Of a DNA stretch of 47,751 nt, positions 1 to 10,342 are shown one piece after another. The translations under genes and the position numbers were made by a program. The notes beneath the pieces were generated by a model that was not told the origin of the DNA, ran no database searches, and worked only from the letters and a program-made list of their open reading frames with translations. Each line of letters opens with the position of its first letter. The first letter of the stretch is position 1. Source of the stretch: Dichomitus squalens LYAD-421 SS1 (Eukaryota; Basidiomycota; Agaricomycetes; Polyporales; Polyporaceae); the NCBI RefSeq assembly GCF_000275845.1, contig NW_006766934.1:58622-106372 (forward strand), given 5' to 3'.

Positions 1-348
1 GATGCAGGCGGTGTCACCCCAGCTGAGCGCGTCCAGGAAGAGGGGGAGGTTCATGTCGACTGAGTCCATATAGGCCAGGATGGACTTAACGCGGTCGACA
101 ACGGTGCGGCCGGAAACGGAAATCGAGCGCGATAAGCGCCCGCGCATCGATTGGGTGTTGTATAGGTATATGGGTGGGGCGGGATCCTCGAGTGCTGCTT
201 CGACCGGGTCCCATTCAGAGACGTCGGAGAGCCGGTCGCTGTCGCAGTCGGATGGCGCATAGTCGGCGTCGTCGTCGTCGTCGTCGAAGAGGGCTCCCCA
301 ACCGCTGGGGTGCGCCTCGATGTCTTCTTCGGCGCCTCGGGGATCCAT
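1..348 (-). CDS. 5' end of DUF6589-like gene, cut by window edge
   Basis: Seen: an ATG at 348 opens 116 codons that run off the left edge. An in-frame TAA lies seven codons upstream of the ATG, which supports this start. The N-terminus is acidic, with six Asp in a row from a (GAC)n tract at about 268-288. It is followed by a helical stretch reading KSILAYMDSVDMNLPLFLDA and then LSWGD. Family knowledge: a short helix ending in LFLDALSWGD-like words recalls the N-termini of large, often repeat-associated basidiomycete proteins carrying DUF6589; I recall this pattern only loosely. The other two frames here are Arg- or Thr-rich shadows. The function of DUF6589 proteins is unknown and many copies are linked to mobile DNA, so a multicopy locus is plausible. 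The 3' part is outside the window. Confidence 0.5.
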   Translation of the reverse strand, partial: MDPRGAEEDIEAHPSGWGALFDDDDDDADYAPSDCDSDRLSDVSEWDPVEAALEDPAPPIYLYNTQSMRGRLSRSISVSGRTVVDRVKSILAYMDSVDMNLPLFLDALSWGDTACI

Positions 349-2853
349 AAGCGCTGGCGGACAGGAAGCTTAGTGACGGTAGAAGGCAAGCAGGAGACGT
401 CACGGCCTGTCACCGATGGGGGAGTCACGGGGGTGAAGCCACCAGACGTTAAGGTGCTCGGGAACCTCCGATTTTTCGTTCCCGCTTGGAGCTCCGAACG
501 TCTGGTCACGAGACTAGTATCGGAGCGCACAACGATGGTAGAGGTGGAGGGCGCGAACGGTCACGTGAGCGAGTCAACAAAGGCATCGGTCGCCTTCATC
601 CGCCCCTTCTTCTTCCATCTCGAATTCTGCGCCTCGCGATACACCAGATACGTGACAACGTATACTATGAAGCACGCTAATATTTGTCATTGCGTGTTGC
701 CTAAGTCGGATCGCAGTCCATCTCGCCCTCGATCGCGCCAACACCGCTCTGGCCATCGCCCGTGGCGGCGCACACACGCTACCTACGTCTCCGTCCTCCC
801 GTTCGCCAAAGCGAAATTTACGAACTTCCTCGCCTTTGGACGCCTCGTTGCCATTCCTATTGGGGACTTTCTCGCCCGACTCCTCTATCGCTCAGTTTGT
901 CTTATCGTCGCCTGTATCCTCTTCTGTGCCAGTGGTCGTCGGATCTTTACATTATTCCTTACTCTCCTCTCAGTTTTTATCCGGTCTCTCCGTTTCCTCT
1001 CACCTTGTATCCATCCTACCCCTTGTCATCACTACACCCATCGCCCTGCGTCTTCTACGTCTCGTTTAGACCACTATGGCAACGCCTTTCTGGACTATCT
1101 TCCGCCATGTCACTAGCCACGTCGTCTGCTTCTGCATCTCGCATAGAATACCTGGCTCTTGTCTACATTCTATCTACTAGTTTCCGTCTCGCATTCTTCG
1201 TCATACCCTTGGTTGCACCTACTCTCTTGTGCTGCGCCAACTAAGTCATCGGCCCAGGAGTCTTGTGCCTTCTCCGCCGTTCTTGCGTCGTACTTCTGGA
1301 TTTCAAGTGTACTTTCAGGTCCGCCTTCGGCCCCTAACGCACAATCAAGTCATCGCTGACATCATTGACGACCGGTCCAATGGCCCAGGCAACACATCTA
1401 TCCGATTCGGCACATTCTATCCCCCGTCTTGCAGCCCATTCGCGCACACAGAGCGCTCCGAAAATATCTCCGACTGCATCATTTGCCGTTCTTCAACTTC
1501 AACCATCACTAGCATGGACGCAGAGGAGACGCTTCGCGACATCCCAGCTCGATGCGACATCACTCTCGAGACCCTCGAACACAAGCTCTCCATCTAGATA
1601 CATCGACACCCCTTCATCGATCCGTTTTTCTGGAGTCGTACTATATACCTCCGATACTGATTAGCTTTCTGCGCGCCAGCACATGGACGTCCGTGGAGCC
1701 TGAGGTGAGACCAAGGTTCAGTATACACACGGCCTGATCCCATTGCGCGCGTCCCACCACCATTCCTCTGCTGTCTTTGTATCTGTAGACTGTGGAGTGC
1801 TTCCATGCATCGTGACCCTGCTTACCGTCACTTAACCTATACTCGCTGCTATGTCTATGCTCCATCATTTCACCTACACCCCTTCTCCTCTCTCCCGATA
1901 CCAGCATGGACACGACAAGAGCTCTCGTGTATCGCATAGCTCGACAATATATCCTAGTCGTCTCTTACGCACAGTCGCGCATCGCAACGTACTCACCGCC
2001 AGGTAACTTCACGCTGGCTCTAGCCTATAATTGTTTTGCGCCGTAGGAATGATGTGTCCTGACCTGAGTAGGTATCTTCATTTCAACTTTTCCCGCGGGG
2101 GTCGCACATGGTAGCTGAACCGACTTCAAGTCCGATGAGAATACTGCGAGTTAGTCGGGTGCTCGAATTGAGCCAAGGTTCGTCCGGACATGCCTAGGCT
2201 TGGGTCGAATGCACGACCAAGTGTGACAGACGTCAGGTGGCGGGCGGCGTAGATGGCCGAACAACGCGAGAGGGCAGGCTCATCGTCTGCTTGTTCGGGA
2301 TTAGCTCTGAATCATCTGCGCGATATACACAGACAATTGGAGTGTGCATGCGATCTATCTCGTCTGAATGCCATGAACTTATCGTCGTGCTGCAATGCTG
2401 ATTGACAACTATCAGGAGCTGACTGTCTCAGACCACTGGGTTCTACCCTAAGCGGCGGAGGCATGATACATGGAACTGTCCGAGAAACAGACAGGGCCGC
2501 TATGGCAAGCGACCGCGGTGAGAGTACGTGTGTCGATAGGAACGGACTCTCGGAAACACCTCCATACGTGAGGCAATTCAGAAACGCCTGCCCACAAAGG
2601 AAGCTATCATGAAATACGCTGCTGGCAGCACCCGAGAGATTTGCAAAAAGAAAGCTCAACATTCGATGGGTTCCCACCTTGACTGGAAAACGAAGCGGCA
2701 GCAGGAATACTCGCCGTGGGTTTTGTGTATGTAGCTCAGCGTGCGGTACGGAAGCGATGATGCTGGGAGGTGCACGTTTTCAGCCATGAGCGGTGCTGTG
2801 TTCATATAAGACGGTCAGCAGGCAGCAAGAAGTTGCATAGACTCACCATCACC
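349..2853. other. Gene-free stretch, pyrimidine-rich
   Basis: About 2.5 kb with no gene that I recognise. From about 600 to 1700 the + strand is strikingly C+T rich, with runs such as ctctcagtttttatcc. This keeps stop codons rare and creates several open but compositionally odd frames. It probably includes the promoter of the minus-strand gene at 1-348. From 1700 to 2800 I see only short frames with no family resemblance. Confidence 0.4.
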
Positions 2854-3514
2854 GTGAGGTCTCCGTTCGTGGGCACAGTCGCCTTCGCACTCGCTATCGC
2901 TCCCCTCACTGTGGCATTAGATGTAGACCTTGGGACTACCGTGCACTTCATGATGAACGCCAGTCAGTAAAATCCTAAAGATCCCTCCCGCGATGTACTT
3001 ACTTTTAGCACGTCGAATCAGAGGGTTCGGCAAGCTAGCCTCTGGGATCCCAAATCTCACCTTGTCCACTCCCATTGATGCAGGCGCGACCCTCGTCCTC
3101 GCCAACCCGGGCGACGGGAGCGAGTCAGACCCGACCGCCATCTTTGACTACCCCTATTGATCGCCAGAAGTCGAACCGGGAGACGCTCTCTGCGTACTTA
3201 ACGGCTCGCGCCACAGACTCGGACCCCGGTCTCCCCTACACCCCCGTGACCCTCGAGAAGTGCACCGATTACTATGACCCGTCGCAGGCTTGGGACAGCT
3301 ACCCGGGGATGAACATCATCTCGAACGACCAAGGGTATTGCATCACTGCCCCCGATGACGATCCGATTGTGGGCGACGAGGTACGTCTAGATAGTCCGCA
3401 CAACCCGGTGGGACATGAAGCTGAAACATATGAGTACCGCAGTTGTCTATGATGCCATGCGCGCATTCCTCAAATGACCAGCGTCAGCTCTGGAAAGTGA
3501 TCCCAGTGGCGTAA
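2854..3514 (+). pseudogene. Decayed secreted-protein gene
   Basis: Seen: TATAAG at 2805, then a frame starting with GTG (2854) where ATG is expected. It encodes a hydrophobic signal-like stretch (VAFALAIAPLTVALDV) and ends at a splice donor near 2967. After a roughly 50-nt intron the frame reads STPIDAGATLVLANPGDG and meets a TGA at 3158-3160. From about 3180 a different frame is clearly coding-like (TPVTLEKCTDYYDPSQAWDS, then ITAPDDDPIVGDE). It runs to a donor at 3381, an acceptor at about 3486 and a short last exon ending LWKVIPVA at TAA 3512-3514. A lost ATG, an in-frame stop and a frame change together argue for a pseudogene. I do not recognise the family. The stop lies at the edge of a transposon-end fragment (3134-3158). 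An unrecognised intron around the frame change is the main alternative. Confidence 0.45.
3134..3158 (+). repeat. Solo TIR fragment of the 24.5-kb MITE family
   Basis: These 25 bases match the right terminus of the element at 24496-25197 (its bases 25177-25201, which include the TA target and one flanking T) at 24 of 25 positions. They share CGCCATCTTTGACTACCCC plus TA exactly with the inverted left terminus. No matching left end lies upstream, so this is a fragment or excision residue rather than a whole element. It sits inside the decayed secreted-protein gene. Confidence 0.7.
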
Positions 3515-4194
3515 CGCTCTGGCCCCTGTTATCTTCAAGTAGAACATGCACCCTGGGGAGGACTTGACATTCCGTTTGTCACAGATGTCATGTCATCGGT
3601 ACGGCAGTTTTGCCGCCCTATATGGACGTCGACGTGATGTATGCTATTCTACGAGTGGGCTTATCAAAGTCATGGGTACAAGCCAATCAAACTGGCGAAA
3701 GAGGGACTATGGTCACAATCTGAAGGTCCGCACGTTGTTCATAACTTGGGTTCCCTGCGTTCTGCCGCACATCGCGCCGTCTCGATATCCAACCCTCCGG
3801 TCCCATAGCTTGGACGGCCCAAGCCCTGCAATGGCCACCGAAAACCGTGCTGACCAGATGCTCCGTGAACTACGAAGGGAGAAAGGGAGGTAGTTGACCA
3901 TGATGACCCGATCCCCTTTCGAATTAAAATCGCCGTTATAGTCTGTACGACACCAAACCTTGGCGATATCGTGTCCATATAAGCGTCAGCCACATTCGAT
4001 GACTACGAGGTATTGTACAAAGCTTGGATACAAGTACAAACAATGGGTACGAATGTGAATGCAAGTCAGGGAGTAGTCAAGAGCGACGAGAGCAGAGATG
4101 CAGAATATGTGTCGAACCGGAGTTGAACACCATCCTCCCATCGCCTTTCATCTGAGCATCCGCAAAGGACGAGCTGAGGGCAACGAGAATGAGC
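3515..4194. other. Gene-free stretch between converging genes
   Basis: Between the decayed gene (+) and the 3' end of the MFS gene (-). It has a 115-codon plus-strand frame (3546-3893) without recognisable motifs or splice context. I see no gene here; it should hold the 3' UTRs of both neighbours. Confidence 0.4.
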
Positions 4195-6870
4195 CTAGAG
4201 TAAGTATCGAAAGGTTTTTTTGCGCTGCAACGCTTCCTCGTATGTAATGCCCTCCAGACGGGCTGCCTCTTCAATACGTTCGCGCCGCGCGCCCTTCTGC
4301 ATGTCCAATTCCTCGCAATCGAGGCGCTTGTTTTGTGAGACGAGGATCTGCCGGATGACTAGGGCAAAGAATCGTGAGCTGCCTGGACTCCCAAACCTGA
4401 GACAGACAACAGCTACCGATAGCTAGAGCAGTCGCCAAAGCAAGCGCAGCGATACCAATGATCATAGGCGGATGATAGTCCGGGCCCCAGGACGGCTTCC
4501 ACACGTACGAGCTGATTCTGAGGGCGCGCGCGTCAGACACGCCGTGTCATGAGATGAAATGTGGACACACAGGTTTCCCAAGTTGCCAAATCCATTGACG
4601 ATGCCGATAGCGGCAGACCGCTTGGCAGGTGGGCGGGGAATTGCGTTCGACACCCATACGAGGGTAAGCGCGAACCCTGATGAGTCCGCAGCATGTGAGT
4701 CCATACGCCGTGAAGGCTCGCCGGGGGTGAAATGAGCGCGCACCTGCATACCCGCAGGCCATGAGGAACATGGCGACGTAGCGACCTCCGATGGAAAACG
4801 TGCTGACTCCGATGATGTAGCCTACGATTACACCCCACCAGGGCACGCAGATGTGGAAGAAACGCTCCCCGGTACGATCTGTGGTGATGTATGAGTTCCT
4901 TGGTGATGCAAGGTAGATGCCTCTGAAGACGTACCAGCATTCCAAGCGGTCAAGCAGCAGACGATGGTCGCAAGAATCCACGGTGGTCTGGGCCCATGCA
5001 TCTGTCAGGACACGCCAGGACTTGGAGGGCATCAGGGAGCACATACGCTGCGAGCACCAGTGTCACGGTCGTGTTGAAGCCAAGCGTTCCGGCAATTCTG
5101 AGAGCAGTTGATCAGACGTGTGAGGTTTTTTTCCTAGCTCCTACTCACGTCGGGAAGAAGTTCACGAATCCGAGTCCCAGGAGTTGTGCGCAGGTCATGA
5201 CAGCGAATATCGGTACCTTGGGATCCTTGAGAGCCAAAATCAGCCCAGCGAAGGCGCTGCGTGATCATGCCAGTGAGCTGATGGACTCAAGTCGGAATGA
5301 TGATACGCACGACTCTGTCGAGCCGTCTTCATCGGCTTCCCCTGCATCTTCGGCAAGCCGCACTTGTGCAAGACGACGCTGTGCGGGGTTCAACCATCGG
5401 GTATTGTGGGGCTATAAATAAACACAGAACAAGCGCGTCGATCAGGATGTTCTGGCAGGAACGTAGGGACAGCGTACGTAGTCAGGTAGAGTAAAGCTGT
5501 GATTTTCCCCAAGTGAGTATGCATTCGGTGTACCAGCAGGCCAAACTAACTCACACTGCACAGAACCCGATGAAGATTGTGATAGCTCCCTGGATTTGTT
5601 AGTTTCACAAAGCGTTTCCAGCCTTGGCTTTGAGGCGCATGCGAACCTCAATATAGAACAGCCTAGAAAAGATGCGAATATTACGATATAAGTAGCAGCC
5701 TGTGAAATATTAGGTGCCCCGACTGACCAACGCCAGGCCCGAATCCCAAGCTTCCCTTCCATGCCTGAGAGGATGCCTGCGGCCATGAGCTATAGAACCA
5801 GGCGTAGCCCGCGAATGCGAATACCAAGAATGGTGGGCCGATCGGCATGGAATATGTGAACCGTTGTCACGTGTGAGCATCGACGGCACCGGGGACGCAA
5901 ATAGCAAGACGAGACGGCAGAAGAGGTACTCACGCTCCCGAACGCGTTCGAGATTAGCAGGCCTCCATATAGCAGCGCGGAGCGGAATGCGAGTTCCTAT
6001 CATATAAAGGCCGATCAGTGGGAAAGTGGAGAAACGGAGAAACGGAAGTAGGATCACCCACTCTGCGGGTGTACCACCGAGATAGGAGATATATTGCTCC
6101 TGGGTAGAATGCCGCCTGTAGAAGGAAACCGGTGAGGACTGTATGATGCGAGCGGTGTGGAGGAGAACTATCGGAGGCCTACCTCTGGCACACCGACAAA
6201 TATGCGAGCTGCTAAGATTCCCGCATAGTTCTTAGCAACCTAAGACATTTTGTGTGATCAGACGGACAACTCGGCAGCTTGAAGAGAAGGATTGATCCTA
6301 CCCCGGTTAGTGCGCTTGTCATTCCCCATAGCACAACACAGGTAGGGATGTACCACGACGGGCGTGAGATTCGGTTGAGGATCTATGAAGTCGTGAACAG
6401 CCTCTTCAAGACACACCCCGGAAAACTCAGGCTTACCATATTCGACGGAATCTGAGCGGGGACGTATGACGCATAGAGTACTGCGAGTACTGTAGCATAT
6501 TGGATATCTGCGAATACGAAGGATAGCTCAGTATGGGCTAGTTCAATAAGCGTCACAATCTCATCGTACCATTCAGTCCGAGATCCTGCTCCAGCCCTTT
6601 CAACCTGGCAGCGGTCACCGCGACACGCTGTGTATATCTCAGCTTGCAGGATATCAGGGATCAGGATCCAGCACTCACATCAATGTAATTCATGATGAAG
6701 ACGAGGATGATTGTGGGAAGCAGGCGCATATCAAGTGCGCGCACCAGGCGTCGTTCCGCAGCCGGCCTGACATCGGCAGCCAGCAGCTCGCCGTCAGGGA
6801 GGCTTTCAGTCGACGCGCGACGATTGGATAACTGCTCGACCTCGACATCTTTCTTCTCCTCCAGAGACAT
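4195..6870 (-). CDS. MFS transporter, Dal5/allantoate-permease type
   Basis: Role: plasma-membrane proton-coupled uptake of a small organic anion, in the family of Dal5, Tna1 and relatives; the substrate cannot be read from sequence. Start ATG 6870-6868, stop TAG 4197-4195. Nineteen exons joined at consensus sites give 508 aa, normal for the family. Exon ends include 6870-6679, 6627-6570, 6507-6437, 6382-6302, 6239-6183, 6115-6062, 5996-5934 and 5789-5728. Seen: cytosolic acidic N-terminus, then LVRALDMRLLPTIILVFIMN as helix 1, ARLKGLEQDLGL and YATVLAVLYASYVPAQIPSN in helix 2, ILNRISRPSWYIP, the loop ARIFVGVPEAAFYPGAIYLL, then AQLLGLGFVNFFPT, a C-terminal half with NAIPRPPAKRSAAIGIVNG, and a charged tail. 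All expected landmarks are present and no stop interrupts the model, so the gene looks intact. Confidence 0.93.
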
Positions 6871-6980
6871 GCTGGCCCTTTCCGCGATGCAGGAAGTCGT
6901 GAGCGCTGGCGGTGGGGGTTGGGAGAGGGTCGACGGGTCGATGTTCGTCTAGGCACAACGTTTGCAGGCACAAAGTTCGG

Positions 6981-6988
6981 TTTATATA
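6981..6988 (-). promoter_or_regulatory. TATA box of MFS gene
   Basis: TATATAAA on the minus strand, about 110 bases upstream of the MFS start codon at 6870. The position suits a fungal core promoter. Confidence 0.45.
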
Positions 6989-8262
6989 TGGCCGCACAAT
7001 GTCATTTCGTCAAGCTGTCCATATTTGCCGGCGGAGGGCCGGCCACCCTATCTACCTTCCTGGCACCGAAGAAGAGATGGAGAGGGCACAAAAGGAAAGG
7101 CAGGTGACCGAGGCTATCCGCGATGAAGTCATTCAGTGCCACACATTTTTCAAGCGGGGGAAAGTTAGGAAGGGGCTCACGGCATTCTTAGCTCGCGGAA
7201 GCTCTTCAGAGGTCAGCTGAATGGTTGGTCTCTGCTGGACTCGAAGCATCGTCCGCAGGTTGTGTGATCCACGAGTTGCTCGATGTGGTAGGTGGACCTC
7301 GCACTGGACACCTCCCGTAGCGAACCTCGGTGATTGTTTTGAATGACATTTCGCTGCTGGTAAGTGAAGGTGACCACTGTGTCTGCAAAGTAGAGACGTT
7401 GCACTTGGAAGCGCCTGACCGTGAGACGAACATCTTTGACGCTAACGCCTAACCTGGCCAATCGAGAAAAACTTCATGGCAAACGTTCGACCGCTACAGG
7501 GAACCACGGCCGGCCCTGCCATCACCGTACAACCTGCCAGCCACTGAATTAGGGAAGGAGACGCTCTTGCGCGCCACCGTCCCCGGCGCATACTAGCAAG
7601 CAGGCCTGATAAGGCGGGCGGCGGGTTGGACGGTAGCAGCCTGGTACTAGTAGGTCCAACCGCATTTCCCTGTATATAGTCGGCATTGCAGGAGAACGCA
7701 TCACTGCGCCAGGACTTGGACGAGCCAAGCAGCTTCTGTTTAGCGAATCAAGTTGAAAAGACGTTCATACACCTGAGCCGGCCACCAGTGAACGTGCAAT
7801 CACTTGATGACTTACTATAGCGTCCGAGTTTTCAGCTCATCTAGCCCACCATACTCTCTGCCATTGGCGGTCCGGCATACATGACCAGGTGAATCGTAGA
7901 CGAAGTGTTCGGCGGGATCGCGCAGAGCCTTCGTTGTGGTTGCAACGGGAGGTGGTGGATGCTACAACGGCAGACAACGTCGAGGAACTTCACGGGCGCT
8001 CCTCTGACTTAGCGGCATCTCAGGCGCCTTATTACCGTTAATGGTAAGGCCCGTTTTGAATGATGCCCTCCGCCTAAGGAGCCAAGTGGTCAAAGACAGA
8101 TGGTCTATTCATCCTGTAACCGCGGGTACTACAGGTCATGTCAGGAAATTATGATTGACTGGCCTAGTCAATTGTGACTACCATCATCGAAAAGCAAAGC
8201 CCCAATCCGAAACGCGATTCCCGTTGTCCTAGAGTTGTCGTATATCCAGCAGTCGCTCAGGC
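6989..8262. other. Gene-free stretch between MFS promoter and oxalate decarboxylase
   Basis: About 1.3 kb with only short frames on both strands (75-102 codons). None has a recognisable motif or splice support. It should contain the upstream control region of the MFS gene and the 3' UTR of the oxalate decarboxylase gene. Confidence 0.4.
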
Positions 8263-10208
8263 TCAGGAAGAGCTCTTCCTCGGTCCCACTACAACACCCT
8301 TGGTTTTGTTAAAGCCGGCGATGGTGCTGTTCGAAATCTGGAGATGCTGCTGAACAAGCGTAGGGGGAGTCAGAGCCAGCCACTGGGCAAGACTGACGTC
8401 CTCGAAGCGGTTGCTATTGAAGATCTCGAGGAACCGTAACGTGGTGTTGCCCGTGTTCTCGACGTAGTGACCTGTATTAGGATTCATGTGAGCAAAAAGG
8501 CTCCATAACAACTCCATAACTTACCGTAAGCAGTGGGCACATAGCTGATGTCCCCAGGCTGGTAATCGAACGTCTGCGCAATGCCAGTTCCAGCAAAGAT
8601 CGTTACTCGCGCAGTGCCCTCGCTAGATGTGGTTCGTTATTACAAGACGGTCGTACTCGCACTGAGATGGGAAAACGTACAGGAAAAAGCCCCATTCATT
8701 CTCAGTCGGGTGCCAGTGAATTTCCCGCATCGCGCCGGGTTCGACGGTAATCTCGGCGACAGCGATCTGAGTAGACACGTTGAACACCGTGGAGTCCGCG
8801 ATCTTCGCCGTTCCGCCCGAATATTGTGTGGGGACAACCTTCGAGAACTCGTAGGAGAACGGTTGGGGGACAGTGCCCTCGGGACTCGTCGGAGGCTGCT
8901 GGTTATCCGGAGGAGGCACTAATCACGTGGCTTTAGACAAGAAGGACTCGAAAAAGAGTAGAGCCTAGACTAACCTCCGGGGAAGATGTAGAGCTGACTC
9001 CCAGGGATGTCATCCCAGTCGGTGATGTCGTCTTGGAAGTTCTTCGCAATCACCTCCTTAGGCGTGTGGGCCAACCAATCGGTGAGCTAACAGGGGAGGT
9101 TAATCAATCGCCAATGATGGATGTTTGGAGTAATCGGCGGACCAGAAGAGTGTCATCGTCGTTGAATGACCCGTCAGGGAAAATCTACCCAACAATCGAT
9201 CAGCCTACTATTGCGACGCGCATCGGCGCGGCGTAAGGCTTACCAAGAGGAACTCCGTCCCGTTTGGATTGTCGTTTGTTGCTTGAAGGGAATGTGGGAT
9301 ACCGGGAGGGAAGTACCACAGGTCTCCCTTCTGAACTGTAGCAACGTAGTTACGGCCGTCCTGGTCAACGGAAGTGATCTGAGTCGAGCCCTGTATAAGA
9401 CGCCGAGTCAGCTACATCGATTAACTTAATCGGACGTTTAATGGAGAACTACGTACCTCAAGTACGTAAGCCCACTGCAGATATGGTGTCAGTTATGTCA
9501 TACATAGGGCGGGGAAGCGGAAGATGCTTGCCTCGGCGGTCTGATGCCAGTGAAGTTCGCGAATAGCTCCTGATTCGAGCCGCATGTTCACACCGGCCAT
9601 CGCTGGTGGCCTTATTCAGTAAATGCAATCCTGTATATGGTTGGCGGCTTACCAGTTGCAATAGGCATCTGCTGGACTGTGGTCGCGATTAGAGGCTGAA
9701 GTCCATTGCACAGTCCGCACATTCACTTACTGTTCTGCTGACGAACCCAGCCACCGGTGTTAAGCTGAATCTTGCTCAGACTAAAGGGCCACTTGGCGTT
9801 ACCACTGCCAAGAGAAGAACAAGAGAAGAAGCGCGTCAGTAGCTACGCCACCCTCGATAGTTTGACACCCCAACTGCCTTACACAGTCCCGGAGTCAGTA
9901 GTAGGCGGCGCAAGGATGTCCGGGTTCTGCTTGTCAATCTGCTCATTCTGGGGACCTAAGATGCTTGCACCGAGAGTGCCGCGCTCTGGCTGGGGGTCGA
10001 TCGTGGTTGTGTCGTTCCACAACCAGTAGTTCGGATCGTCGCTTGCGTACGGAACAGTGGGGCTGGGGAGCGAAGGATTGCTACTCGTCGAGGTAGCTGC
10101 AGTCTGCGAGAGACTAGTAGAGACGGACGAAAGGTCGCCGACGGGGATGGCGGTGACAAGCGAGCTGTAAAGTATAGCACAGAGAACAGATGCGAGAAAT
10201 GTCGACAT
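8263..10208 (-). CDS. odc: Secreted oxalate decarboxylase (bicupin)
   Basis: Reaction: Mn-dependent cleavage of oxalate to formate and CO2, which limits extracellular oxalate and pH drop in wood-rot fungi. Start ATG 10208, stop TGA 8265-8263. Eleven exons with matching phases give 452 aa, as expected. Seen: signal peptide (residues 1-20, ending near VTAIP), a Ser/Thr-rich linker, then two cupin domains. Cupin 1 has HWHQTAEWAYVLEG and, further on, [13 protein letters not shown]. Cupin 2 has [13 protein letters not shown] and YVPTAYGHYVEN. Each thus keeps the His-x-His, Glu and distal His of a metal site. Between them is [17 protein letters not shown], typical of fungal enzymes. One intron uses a GC donor (after HQTAE). 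Cupin 1 in these enzymes is the catalytic one, with a nearby acidic lid residue that I did not assign. Secreted or wall-associated location is inferred. Confidence 0.95.
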
Positions 10209-10332
10209 GCTGCTGAGACTCTCGGTGCCGAAAGGTGAGCTAGCGGTGGTGTGTTGGGGAGTGGGAGATGAGATGAGAGGACTGAAGAGCTGCTGAGGGG
10301 GCTGCTGCTGCTCATGTTAGAGTTTTTGCTTC

Positions 10333-10342
10333 CCTTCTTATA
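10333..10342 (-). promoter_or_regulatory. TATA box of oxalate decarboxylase gene
   Basis: TATAAGAAGG on the minus strand, about 125 bases upstream of the start codon at 10208. It is followed by a CAGCAGCAGC-rich leader. Confidence 0.45.

Noticed and set aside
51..530. 159-codon minus-strand frame at the left edge
   Set aside because: It overlaps the frame starting at 348, which has a better start, an upstream stop and coherent helical sequence. The 159-codon frame is Thr/Pro/Arg-rich low complexity.
310..1664. Several plus-strand frames of 100-268 codons
   Set aside because: They arise from a C+T-rich tract with few stops; their translations are rich in Ser, Leu, Pro and Arg without motifs and overlap each other in all frames.
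4068..4090. GGGAGTAGTCAAGAGCGACG as another MITE end
   Set aside because: The match to the TIR is partial and its orientation does not pair with the fragment at 3134-3158.
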